Positions 43,713 to 50,995 of a stretch of 64,000 nucleotides of DNA are shown in pieces. A program made the position numbers and the translations under genes. The notes beneath the pieces were generated by a model, which did no database searches, was not told where the DNA came from, and worked only from the letters and a program-made list of their open reading frames with translations. Source of the stretch: Pseudoalteromonas undina (lineage in GTDB: Bacteria > Pseudomonadota > Gammaproteobacteria > Enterobacterales > Alteromonadaceae). The stretch spans positions 248,001-312,000 of the forward strand of contig NZ_AHCF03000004.1 in the NCBI RefSeq assembly GCF_000238275.3, given 5' to 3'. Every line of letters starts with the position of its first letter. The stretch's first letter is position 1.

Positions 43713-44951
43713 ATGAGTAAAATAAAAATCACACTGGCAATTGCTGCAAGCTATTTTATTTTCGCAATATTATTAAATAGCGTAGGCACTGTTATTTTGC
43801 AGTCTATAAACACACTAGGAGTAAGCAAAACCGAAGCGTCGGTTTTAGAGGGGTTTAAAGACTTATCTATTGCAATAATGTCATTTGTTGTTGCTTCATT
43901 TATACCACGTTTAGGCTACAAGCTTGCAATGCTGCTAGCACTGATAGTTGTCGCTATAGCGTGTTTGAGTACGGCTGTAATAAGTGACTTTTACATGTTT
44001 AAAGTGTTATTTGCTGCTGTGGGTTGTGGTTTTGCGGTCGTTAAGGTGTCGGTTTATTCAATTATTGGCCAAGTGACTGAGGATGCAAATAGTCACTCAT
44101 CATTACTGAACACCATAGAAGGCATTTTTATGGTGGGTGTATTAAGTGGCTATTGGGTATTCACCGCATTTATAGAACCTGTTGATAGCAATGCCTGGTT
44201 GAACGTTTATTACGTATTAGCAGCGCTTACGCTTTTGGTGATTATCAGTGTCGTAATAGCACCAATAAAGCCTGCTATTAAAGGTCAAAAAAGCAACTCG
44301 GGTTGGAATGACTTTATTGCTATGCTCAAACTTACCTATCAACCGTTAGTGCTGATTTTTATTATTAGTGCATTTTTGTATGTGTTAATCGAGCAAGGGG
44401 TAGGGACTTGGTTGCCTACATTTAATAATCAAGTTTTGCAATTACCAGTAGCTATTAGTATTCAACTAGCGAGTATTTTTGCCGCAGCTCTTGCTTTAGG
44501 CCGCTTAGTGGCGGGCCAAGTATTAAAGCATATTCATTGGTTTGTAGTACTTAGCTGTTGTTTAGTTGCTATGGCTGCGTTGATCATTATTACCTTACCA
44601 CTAACGGAAAACTTACCTAAAAGCGAGGTGAATAGTTTATTTGATGCGCCTCTGGCGGCGTTTGTTTTGCCATTAATTGGCTTTTTTATGGCGCCCATTT
44701 ATCCGGTACTCAACTCAGTCATGCTCAGTGCGCTTCAAAAGCATCAACATGCTGCAATGACAGGGTTAATCGTTGTGTTTTCAGCACTTGGTGGCACCAC
44801 AGGGTCGGTGATAACCGGGTATGTATTTGAGCACTTTAGTGGCCAGCATGCTTTTTATCTTTCACTTGTGCCCATTAGTTTAATTTTTATTAGCGTGATT
44901 ATTTTTAAAAAACGCACCCATGCCATTTCACAACACGCAGTCAATAGTTAA
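43713..44951 (+). CDS. MFS sugar permease, probable trehalose transporter
   Basis: A 412-aa major facilitator of the FucP-like sugar transporter type, with about 12 membrane segments. The N-terminal half (ITLAIAASYFIFAILLNSVG, then SFIPRLGYKLAMLLALIVVA with the inter-TM2-3 motif GYK) and the C-terminal half (FAAALALGRLVAGQVLKHI; FVLPLIGFFMAPIYPVLNSV) match that group. The trehalase gene follows after 15 bp, so it probably imports intact trehalose across the inner membrane. It is transcribed from an operator-controlled promoter at 43580-43617. Confidence 0.87.
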   Translation: MSKIKITLAIAASYFIFAILLNSVGTVILQSINTLGVSKTEASVLEGFKDLSIAIMSFVVASFIPRLGYKLAMLLALIVVAIACLSTAVISDFYMFKVLFAAVGCGFAVVKVSVYSIIGQVTEDANSHSSLLNTIEGIFMVGVLSGYWVFTAFIEPVDSNAWLNVYYVLAALTLLVIISVVIAPIKPAIKGQKSNSGWNDFIAMLKLTYQPLVLIFIISAFLYVLIEQGVGTWLPTFNNQVLQLPVAISIQLASIFAAALALGRLVAGQVLKHIHWFVVLSCCLVAMAALIIITLPLTENLPKSEVNSLFDAPLAAFVLPLIGFFMAPIYPVLNSVMLSALQKHQHAAMTGLIVVFSALGGTTGSVITGYVFEHFSGQHAFYLSLVPISLIFISVIIFKKRTHAISQHAVNS

Positions 44952-44966
44952 TAGATTAGGACAGTT

Positions 44967-46469
44967 ATGAGTTTTTTTAATAGCCAATTATTTAAAGATG
45001 TACAAACACAGCACATATTTAGCGACTGTAAAACGTTTGCTGATGCAACCGCGCGTGTTGATTGGCAAAGTGCCTGTATACAGTATGAGCAAATAGCACC
45101 CCTTGATAAAACTCAATTAAGAGACTTTGTTGATGCGCATTTTATAACAACGCCTTTATTAACAATGAAAGGGGCTGCAAATACCACCAGTGTAAAAGGC
45201 TACATAAACTCACTGTGGAGCGGCCTTCGACGTGAAGCCGATATACCCAAAGCTAATTCTTTACTCGCTTTAAAGCACAGCTATATTGTACCTGGTGGAC
45301 GTTTTCAAGAGATTTATTATTGGGATAGTTACTTTACTGCGCTGGGTTTAATTGATGCAGATAAAAGTGATGTAGTAGAAGATATGCTACAAAACTTCAT
45401 AGACTTAATTAACGATTACGGCTGCATTCCCAATGGTAACCGCAGTTATTATTTATCGCGTTCACAACCGCCTATTTTAGCGCTGATGGTTGAGCTTTTA
45501 TGGCAGCACACACACAGTAAAACACATAATTTAGCTTGGCTTAAATTGTGTGTTGAAGCTTTAATAAAAGAGCACGCATTTTGGATGCAAGGAGCAGGTA
45601 CACTCGATGATGCGCAAACAAGTGTAAAACGCGCAGTAACAATGCCATGTGGTGGGGTATTAAATCGCTATTGGGATGATGAGGCGGCTCCTCGCGCAGA
45701 GTCATTAAGAGAAGACTTAGCGCTTGCATCAAGGTTTAGTGATGATAAAAAACCTGAGTTTTATCGTAATATTCGTGCTGCGTGCGAATCTGGGTGGGAC
45801 TTTAGCTCGCGCTGGTTAGCCGAGTCAAACTTACTAAGCTCAATTCAAACGACAGATATTGTACCTATAGATCTAAATTGCCTACTGTACAATTTAGAAA
45901 ATCAGCTTAGTGAATGTTTTAAATTGCTTGGCAATGAGCAACAATCACAAACGTACAGCAACTATGCTGTAAAAAGAAAGTCGCTTATTAATCAATATCT
46001 TTGGAGCAATGAGAAGCGTTTTTTTGTTGATTATAATCATAAGCTATCTAAGCCGTCTGCTATTTTAAGTGCAGCGGCAAGTACCGCGCTTTTTGTTAAT
46101 TTAGCCTCGCAACAGCAAGCTGAACTGGTTGCAAACGTATTGAGCGAGCAGTTTTTAAAAGCAGGCGGCATTGTAACCACTGTTGTTGATACTCCACAGC
46201 AATGGGACAGCCCGAATGGCTGGGCTCCATTACAATGGTTTGCGGTAAAAGGCTTGCGTAATTATGGTATTGAACAATTAGCTACACGCATAATGAAAAA
46301 CTGGCTAACAATGGTAGAACAAGATTTTATTGAAAATAAATGCTTGCTCGAAAAATATAATGTATGCACACCGCAAAAAAAAGCCAGCGGGGGGGAATAT
46401 CAAGTACAACAAGGATTTGGTTGGACTAACGGTGTAACATCGCGCTTTTATATGCTTACTAAAGATTGA
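44967..46469 (+). CDS. treF: Cytoplasmic trehalase, GH37
   Basis: Trehalase hydrolyses alpha,alpha-trehalose to two glucose molecules. Both family signatures are intact: PGGRFQEIYYWDSYF near residue 109 and QWDSPNGWAPLQW near residue 410. The catalytic acid lies in ESGWDFSSRW near residue 271, and the catalytic base region is GGEYQVQQGFGWTNGV near residue 476. At 500 aa it is slightly shorter than Escherichia coli TreF. The absence of a signal peptide places it in the cytoplasm, consistent with import of unmodified trehalose by the preceding permease. Confidence 0.93.
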   Translation: MSFFNSQLFKDVQTQHIFSDCKTFADATARVDWQSACIQYEQIAPLDKTQLRDFVDAHFITTPLLTMKGAANTTSVKGYINSLWSGLRREADIPKANSLLALKHSYIVPGGRFQEIYYWDSYFTALGLIDADKSDVVEDMLQNFIDLINDYGCIPNGNRSYYLSRSQPPILALMVELLWQHTHSKTHNLAWLKLCVEALIKEHAFWMQGAGTLDDAQTSVKRAVTMPCGGVLNRYWDDEAAPRAESLREDLALASRFSDDKKPEFYRNIRAACESGWDFSSRWLAESNLLSSIQTTDIVPIDLNCLLYNLENQLSECFKLLGNEQQSQTYSNYAVKRKSLINQYLWSNEKRFFVDYNHKLSKPSAILSAAASTALFVNLASQQQAELVANVLSEQFLKAGGIVTTVVDTPQQWDSPNGWAPLQWFAVKGLRNYGIEQLATRIMKNWLTMVEQDFIENKCLLEKYNVCTPQKKASGGEYQVQQGFGWTNGVTSRFYMLTKD

Positions 46470-46579
46470 TTTGCCTTAACTGCTTTACAGAGTAATCCAC
46501 TACTAAGGTATACCAAAAGAGCATTGTGTTTTGTAGTTAATTTAGGTAATGTGACATAAACGTTTCAAGGATGAATTTT

Positions 46580-47269
46580 ATGTTAAATAAGAAGTGTGCA
46601 TTTATCAAAACAACGTTTAAATCTTCTGCTTATGCAGCTAGCTACACTACTGTTTTAAATACGTTAAATGTATTGTTTAAAGATATTAAAATGGATGATG
46701 CGCTTCCTAAAATTGGGCAACGAGATAATGTTGAGTTGTTCCTCATCGATGGTGCTGATAAAGATTGGCACTCATTGATCCCTGCCGAATTAATTTGTTT
46801 AGCTAAGCAACATAAGGTGATTTTATTTAATGTTGAATCAAGTGCTGTATGTGAGAAAAACTTATTATTAAACCACTTCAATGGTGTTTTTTATAGCTCA
46901 GATGCTGCAGAGGATATTTTTAAAGCGCTTGTAAGAATAACCGATGGCGAGCTATGGTTTACTCGTAAAGTGATTTCTGGTGCATTCAAAGATATATTAA
47001 ATGCAGCCTCATCTCACAATTTATTGCACGACGACATAGTACTTAGTAAATCGGATTACGAAAACTTAACTAAACGCGAAAAATCGGTAATTCAATTAAT
47101 AGCGCAGGGTGCGAGTAACGATAAAATAGCGAACAAACTCAATATTAGTGATCACACAGTGAAAACCCACCTTTATAGTGCGTTTAAAAAGACTCAATCG
47201 CGTAACCGTATAGAGCTTGCAAATTGGGCACAGCGCTATATTTCGGTATTACTTCCATTAGATAATTAA
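46580..47269 (+). CDS. csgD: CsgD-like LuxR-family regulator
   Basis: About 229 aa with an atypical receiver-like N-terminal domain lacking a clear phospho-acceptor site and a C-terminal LuxR helix-turn-helix (LTKREKSVIQLIAQGASNDK then ISDHTVKTHLYSAFKK). This is the CsgD plan. I choose ATG 46580, nine bases after AAGG; the ATG at 46571 abuts that site too closely. It is convergent to csgG and shares a bidirectional terminator with it. Proximity to the curli genes suggests it activates them. Confidence 0.85.
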   Translation: MLNKKCAFIKTTFKSSAYAASYTTVLNTLNVLFKDIKMDDALPKIGQRDNVELFLIDGADKDWHSLIPAELICLAKQHKVILFNVESSAVCEKNLLLNHFNGVFYSSDAAEDIFKALVRITDGELWFTRKVISGAFKDILNAASSHNLLHDDIVLSKSDYENLTKREKSVIQLIAQGASNDKIANKLNISDHTVKTHLYSAFKKTQSRNRIELANWAQRYISVLLPLDN

Positions 47270-47272
47270 ATG

Positions 47273-47303
47273 AAAAGGCTATATGTATAGCCTTTTATTT
47301 TTT
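47273..47303. terminator. Bidirectional terminator between csgD-like gene and csgG
   Basis: An 11-bp perfect stem AAAAGGCTATA (47273-47283) with TATAGCCTTTT (47286-47296), followed by a T-tract on the plus strand. The flanking A-tract on the left (minus strand Ts) allows termination in both directions. Confidence 0.85.
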
Positions 47304-48075
47304 AAGCTTGTTTTTTAGCCCAAAGTCCTCGATCTATGCCTTTAGTAATTAAATCAGTAAGCGCTTTTTCTATGGCTTGTGTCACGCAAATACTCATAGG
47401 TTCGTTATCACTAAATCCAGCTTCGGCTTCGGCTAAACGTTTGTAACTAACATATCTAAAGAAGCCTGCTCGCATTTCTTGGCTCAATACTTTTTTGCTG
47501 GTGGCTACTGATAACAGTACTTGCCCAGTTCTTACATCGACTGCGCGCAAATAAATTGAGATTGCATCTTCACGATATAGCTCAGAGGCACCAATACCAA
47601 AGTATTCCATCCCTAATCCGCCAGTTTTTACATTGGTATCGTAGCTAATAATGCCACCTTCTAAAATAATTTTAGCGGTGGTTAATGGCGGTAGCTCGCC
47701 TTGACTAGGGTTAGTCGCTTGTGCCGCTCTAATAATTTTTCGTTCAGTCAAAATATTTTGCAAACCCTCACGTTCAACCGGCGTAAACCAGTCAGACTCA
47801 TGTAATGCTTGCACTAGAATAGAGTTTGCACCTTGAGTGACGGCCGTTGAAAACGAGCTAACATTAGTCTGTGGTTTATATTGACCGGTTTGATCGCGAA
47901 ATGAATAAACCGAAACTGGAATGCTACCCGCAGGTTTAGGTAAGCTTTTTAAATCAGAAAAAACATCTGTTGGCTCTAACGTTACCGCACTTTGTTTTGA
48001 CGGAGGAATTAAATTACCCATAGTAGAGCAACCACTAAGAGAAAGAGCGATTGTTATTATAATTACTTTATACAT
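47302..48075 (-). CDS. csgG: Curli secretion channel lipoprotein CsgG
   Basis: CsgG forms the nonameric outer-membrane pore for curlin export. The 257-aa product has a lipoprotein signal peptide with lipobox LSGC (Cys16), followed by PVSVYSFRDQTGQYKPQTN near residue 54, WFTPVEREGLQNILTERKII (the constriction/channel region) and YLRAVDVRTGQVLLSVATSK. The length fits the family. Its start codon overlaps the csgF stop (TAATG). Confidence 0.95.
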   Translation of the reverse strand: MYKVIIITIALSLSGCSTMGNLIPPSKQSAVTLEPTDVFSDLKSLPKPAGSIPVSVYSFRDQTGQYKPQTNVSSFSTAVTQGANSILVQALHESDWFTPVEREGLQNILTERKIIRAAQATNPSQGELPPLTTAKIILEGGIISYDTNVKTGGLGMEYFGIGASELYREDAISIYLRAVDVRTGQVLLSVATSKKVLSQEMRAGFFRYVSYKRLAEAEAGFSDNEPMSICVTQAIEKALTDLITKGIDRGLWAKKQA

Positions 48076-48488
48076 TATCCAAACCTCGGAACTTCAATGA
48101 TCACCACAGAGTCATCAATTATGTTTGTTATTTTTACAGTGATTGTGTCGGTTGTGCTGGTGATGACTTCTATTTGATAATCACCACTCATAAATATAGA
48201 GTCTTGGTTAAAAATACTGTCTTCAATATTTTCGCCAAAGGCCATATCTGTTATTTCTCTAACCATACGGTTTAAGTATGTTCGCTCTAATGAGTCTTGA
48301 AATTGCTCAGCGTATCCTTTTTCGACAACCGGTGCTCTATGTTTATTTTGTGCTTGTGCCTTACTAAGTAACATATTGGCATTGAGTGGATTACCGCCAA
48401 AGCTCGGGTTAATAGGGGTATAAATAATTTCAGTAGCGGAGACTGAAAAGCTTAAAGTTGTTATTATTGTTAATGCTATTTTTTTCAT
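48075..48488 (-). CDS. csgF: Curli assembly protein CsgF
   Basis: CsgF couples the CsgG pore to surface nucleation. The mature N-terminus TEIIYTPINPSFGGNPLNAN is the conserved CsgG-plugging segment. I start at 48488 (MKKIALTIITTLSFSVSA), five bases after GGATGG and two bases beyond the csgE stop; an ATG at 48497 is also in frame. The product is about 137 aa. It overlaps csgG by one base. Confidence 0.93.
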   Translation of the reverse strand: MKKIALTIITTLSFSVSATEIIYTPINPSFGGNPLNANMLLSKAQAQNKHRAPVVEKGYAEQFQDSLERTYLNRMVREITDMAFGENIEDSIFNQDSIFMSGDYQIEVITSTTDTITVKITNIIDDSVVIIEVPRFG

Positions 48489-48490
48489 TT

Positions 48491-48883
48491 TTACCATCCA
48501 TTTAATGCCATATCAGGAGAGGAGACTTTCATATTGGAACGCGCCATGGCGTCTATAACTGTGTAAACAGCTTGTTCTACACGTTCATCAAGTGGCTCTA
48601 GTCTTCGCCCTAAGTATGTTGCATAAACAACTTGATTATTCATTATTAAGGTTAATTTCGTACCTGCTTTTGGAATGACGGTTTCTTTAATCTCTATATT
48701 AAAGCCAGCGGTAGAGGGGAGATCTCGCCAGTAATTAGAAAATTCGTAATAAAACTGATGACCAAAGCGACTAATACTACGATCGAGCAATAAACCATCT
48801 ATCTCTAGGTCATCAGCAGCCGTTACCACTGGTGAACAAAAGAGTAAAACGGCAAGTAAGTAGGTGTGTTTTGTTTTTATCAT
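48491..48883 (-). CDS. csgE: Curli export gate protein CsgE
   Basis: CsgE is the periplasmic specificity factor for CsgG. The sequence matches the family: LEIDGLLLDRSISRFGHQFY, then FNIEIKETVIPKAGTKLTLI and VVYATYLGRRLEPLDERVEQ. I start at 48883 (MIKTKHTYLLAVLLFCSPVV), which gives a normal signal peptide; an ATG at 48916 would add an odd tail and read through a terminator hairpin. The chosen start has no visible ribosome-binding site because a terminator T-tract lies directly upstream, so initiation may be weak. Confidence 0.9.
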   Translation of the reverse strand: MIKTKHTYLLAVLLFCSPVVTAADDLEIDGLLLDRSISRFGHQFYYEFSNYWRDLPSTAGFNIEIKETVIPKAGTKLTLIMNNQVVYATYLGRRLEPLDERVEQAVYTVIDAMARSNMKVSSPDMALNGW

Positions 48884-48887
48884 AAAG

Positions 48888-48910
48888 AAAAAAGGGAGAG
48901 TCAATCTCCC
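48888..48910 (-). terminator. Intra-operon terminator between curlin and csgE
   Basis: On the minus strand a 6-bp GC-rich stem GGGAGA-TTGAC-TCTCCC (48910 to 48894) is followed by six Ts (48893-48888). It lies 13 bases after the curlin stop codon and just before csgE. It probably lets through only part of the transcripts, giving much curlin and little export machinery. Confidence 0.75.
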
Positions 48911-48923
48911 TCTCATTTATCAA

Positions 48924-50426
48924 TTACATTTGTGTAATTGTTGTTGTATTGCCATCACCCAATTGAGTAACAGAAACAGTGCTATTAAAACCAATAACAG
49001 CGCCTTCAACAATATTATCATTACCAGTTTGAGTAACATTAAATGCTACATTTTCACCACCGAGTAAAAATGCTGAATCATCAGTTCCAATAACCCAGTT
49101 TCCAATACCTTCTTGTGAAATATCAACGCTATGACCATTTCCTTCAACCATCATATCCACAAGGTTGATGTCGCCATTTTGGGCAATATCAATTTGGTTT
49201 GAGTTACTATCTAAGATACCAGCAAGAGTTACGATTGCCTCGTTCTGATTACCAGTTTGGTTAATATCGATATCATTATTGTTAGATGTTAATGCCATAT
49301 TCGGGTAAGAAGACTGAACTAAAATTGCATTCTCATCACCGGCTTGAGTTAGATTAACGTCATTGTCTGAGCCATTAAAGTTAGCTAAATGCGCTGAATT
49401 TAAATTTCCCATTTGATTAATATCAAATTCGTTATTTGAGCCTAATACACCCATGTATGCTTCGTTAGATGCACCATTTTGGTTTGCTTTTAACTCATTA
49501 TTGTCACCAATAAGTTCTGCAGTAACCATGTTCTCAGTATCAACTTGGGTAATTTCAACTTCATTACCTTGGCCTTCGAACAAAGCCGAATCGGCTACGT
49601 TATCAGTACCTTCTTGGTCGATATCAATGCTGTTTTCACTGCCGACTACATCAGTGAAGGCAACCGCATTTGTATTACCTTCTTGCTCAACGAGAATTTC
49701 ATTAACATCACCTGAAATATTATTAAAAGTGACCGCATTTCTGTCACCTTCTTGCACAACATCAATTTCGTTATCATTGCCTTGTAGCGAAGTAACTTTA
49801 AATGTGTTCCAGAAGCCCGCTTGGCTAAGGTATATTAAATTATCATCACCGGTTAGCATTGATACTTCGGCTTCACTCCATTCACCGCTTTGAAAAGCAG
49901 TAATTTCATTGGCATTGCCTTGCATGTCCATGTTGTAAAACCAATGTCCACCAGAGCCTTGCTCTACTTCAACGTAGTTATCATCGCCAGTTACAATATT
50001 AATAGCTTCGTTGTTAACTAAAAAGCCTTGACCGTTTTGGCTAACGTAAACATTATTATTATTACCTGTAACCTCTGTTAATGCGCCATTTGCAGTACCA
50101 TCTTGAAAATAGGCTTGATCGTTATTGTCGCCAACGGTCGTTACTTTAGTGTAATTGCCAAACTGTAATTGGGTGACTTCATTTGTATTGTTTTCACCAA
50201 CGGTTTCTACAATCATGGTGTTACTGTCACCGTCTTGCATGAGCACCGCAGTATTATTGTTAAGGACTTGCTCTAAAGTAATTGAGTTTGAATCACTTTG
50301 AATTGAAACTTGTGCGCTTAAAGGTGAGGTCGATACATTTTTATCTGCCGTGTTGGCGTGAACAGCAAAGCTTGATCCCATTGCTATTGCAATAGCACAG
50401 CTAAGAATTGACTTATTTAGTCTCAT
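48924..50426 (-). CDS. Giant curlin-repeat protein (CsgA/CsgB-like)
   Basis: A 500-aa curlin with signal peptide (MRLNKSILSCAIAIAMGSSF ending HAN) and about 19 imperfect repeats of 22-25 residues, each carrying a Q-x-G-x-x-N element: QDGDSN, QDGTAN, QSGEWS, QAGFWN, QEGDRN, QEGNTN, QEGTDN, QNGASN, QMGNLN, QAGDEN, QTGNQN, QNGDIN, QEGIGN, QTGNDN and QLGDGN among them. Escherichia coli CsgA has five repeats in 151 aa, so this one is about four times longer; it is also strikingly acidic. No separate csgB nucleator or second curlin is adjacent. A strong AAGGAG precedes ATG 50426. It is exported through the CsgEFG products encoded just downstream. Confidence 0.9.
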   Translation of the reverse strand: MRLNKSILSCAIAIAMGSSFAVHANTADKNVSTSPLSAQVSIQSDSNSITLEQVLNNNTAVLMQDGDSNTMIVETVGENNTNEVTQLQFGNYTKVTTVGDNNDQAYFQDGTANGALTEVTGNNNNVYVSQNGQGFLVNNEAINIVTGDDNYVEVEQGSGGHWFYNMDMQGNANEITAFQSGEWSEAEVSMLTGDDNLIYLSQAGFWNTFKVTSLQGNDNEIDVVQEGDRNAVTFNNISGDVNEILVEQEGNTNAVAFTDVVGSENSIDIDQEGTDNVADSALFEGQGNEVEITQVDTENMVTAELIGDNNELKANQNGASNEAYMGVLGSNNEFDINQMGNLNSAHLANFNGSDNDVNLTQAGDENAILVQSSYPNMALTSNNNDIDINQTGNQNEAIVTLAGILDSNSNQIDIAQNGDINLVDMMVEGNGHSVDISQEGIGNWVIGTDDSAFLLGGENVAFNVTQTGNDNIVEGAVIGFNSTVSVTQLGDGNTTTITQM

Positions 50427-50995
50427 TATTATTCTCCTTGAAATACAAAATTAAACACCTTGATTATTTATTGAGTTTTAATAAGGTGTTTGTCGTTACA
50501 GCATGCCGTGCTGTGATAATGTGTGATTAACTTTTTTATTCTTAAACGTAAGGTGCTTTTTAATTATGAAAGTAGAAACCGGCTTTTTGTACTTAATAAG
50601 TAAATTTACCGTTACCTAATTCATAACTGCTCAATCACTGTATTCTTCAATGAACTTATTTTGAATCATCTTTTTTAATGGTATTTAAAGTGCTTTATTT
50701 TCAATGTCTTGAAGTGTTATTTTGGGGTTTAATTAAATTTACAGTAAAATCTAGTAAAAAATAATGGGTTAATGGCATGTTAAAGTTTATGGGGTTTGCT
50801 CATTAAAATGGATGTTTTTTATGTTTTTATCGCTATATTTCTAGTTAAAAATGATGGTTTTGTACCTTGTTTTGCTTTTTTTACTTGAGTTAGTCGTTAT
50901 TTAGCCGTTTTCTTAAAGCTTGCCACGTGATTTCTTAAATTCTTAGACGTAAATTTTCTACTTAGTAAAGCTAAGTTAACTTTATTACGGATAAA
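50427..50995. promoter_or_regulatory. 569-bp divergent intergenic region between curlin and protease genes
   Basis: A long AT-rich region with many T-tracts and no supported gene. It should contain the promoters of the curlin gene (minus) and of the subtilase (plus). I could not assign -35/-10 elements with confidence. Long, AT-rich, bendable leaders are typical of curli promoters bound by several global regulators. Confidence 0.4.

Noticed and set aside
49453..49893. A 146-codon open frame on the plus strand inside the curlin gene
   Set aside because: It is an antisense shadow of the repetitive curlin coding sequence; it has no ribosome-binding site, and the minus-strand frame has a signal peptide and curlin repeats.
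48924..50426. Regular spaced repeats resembling a CRISPR array at first glance
   Set aside because: The repeats are degenerate, about 66-75 bp long, in frame and encode curlin Q-x-G-x-x-N units; there are no identical repeats with unique spacers.
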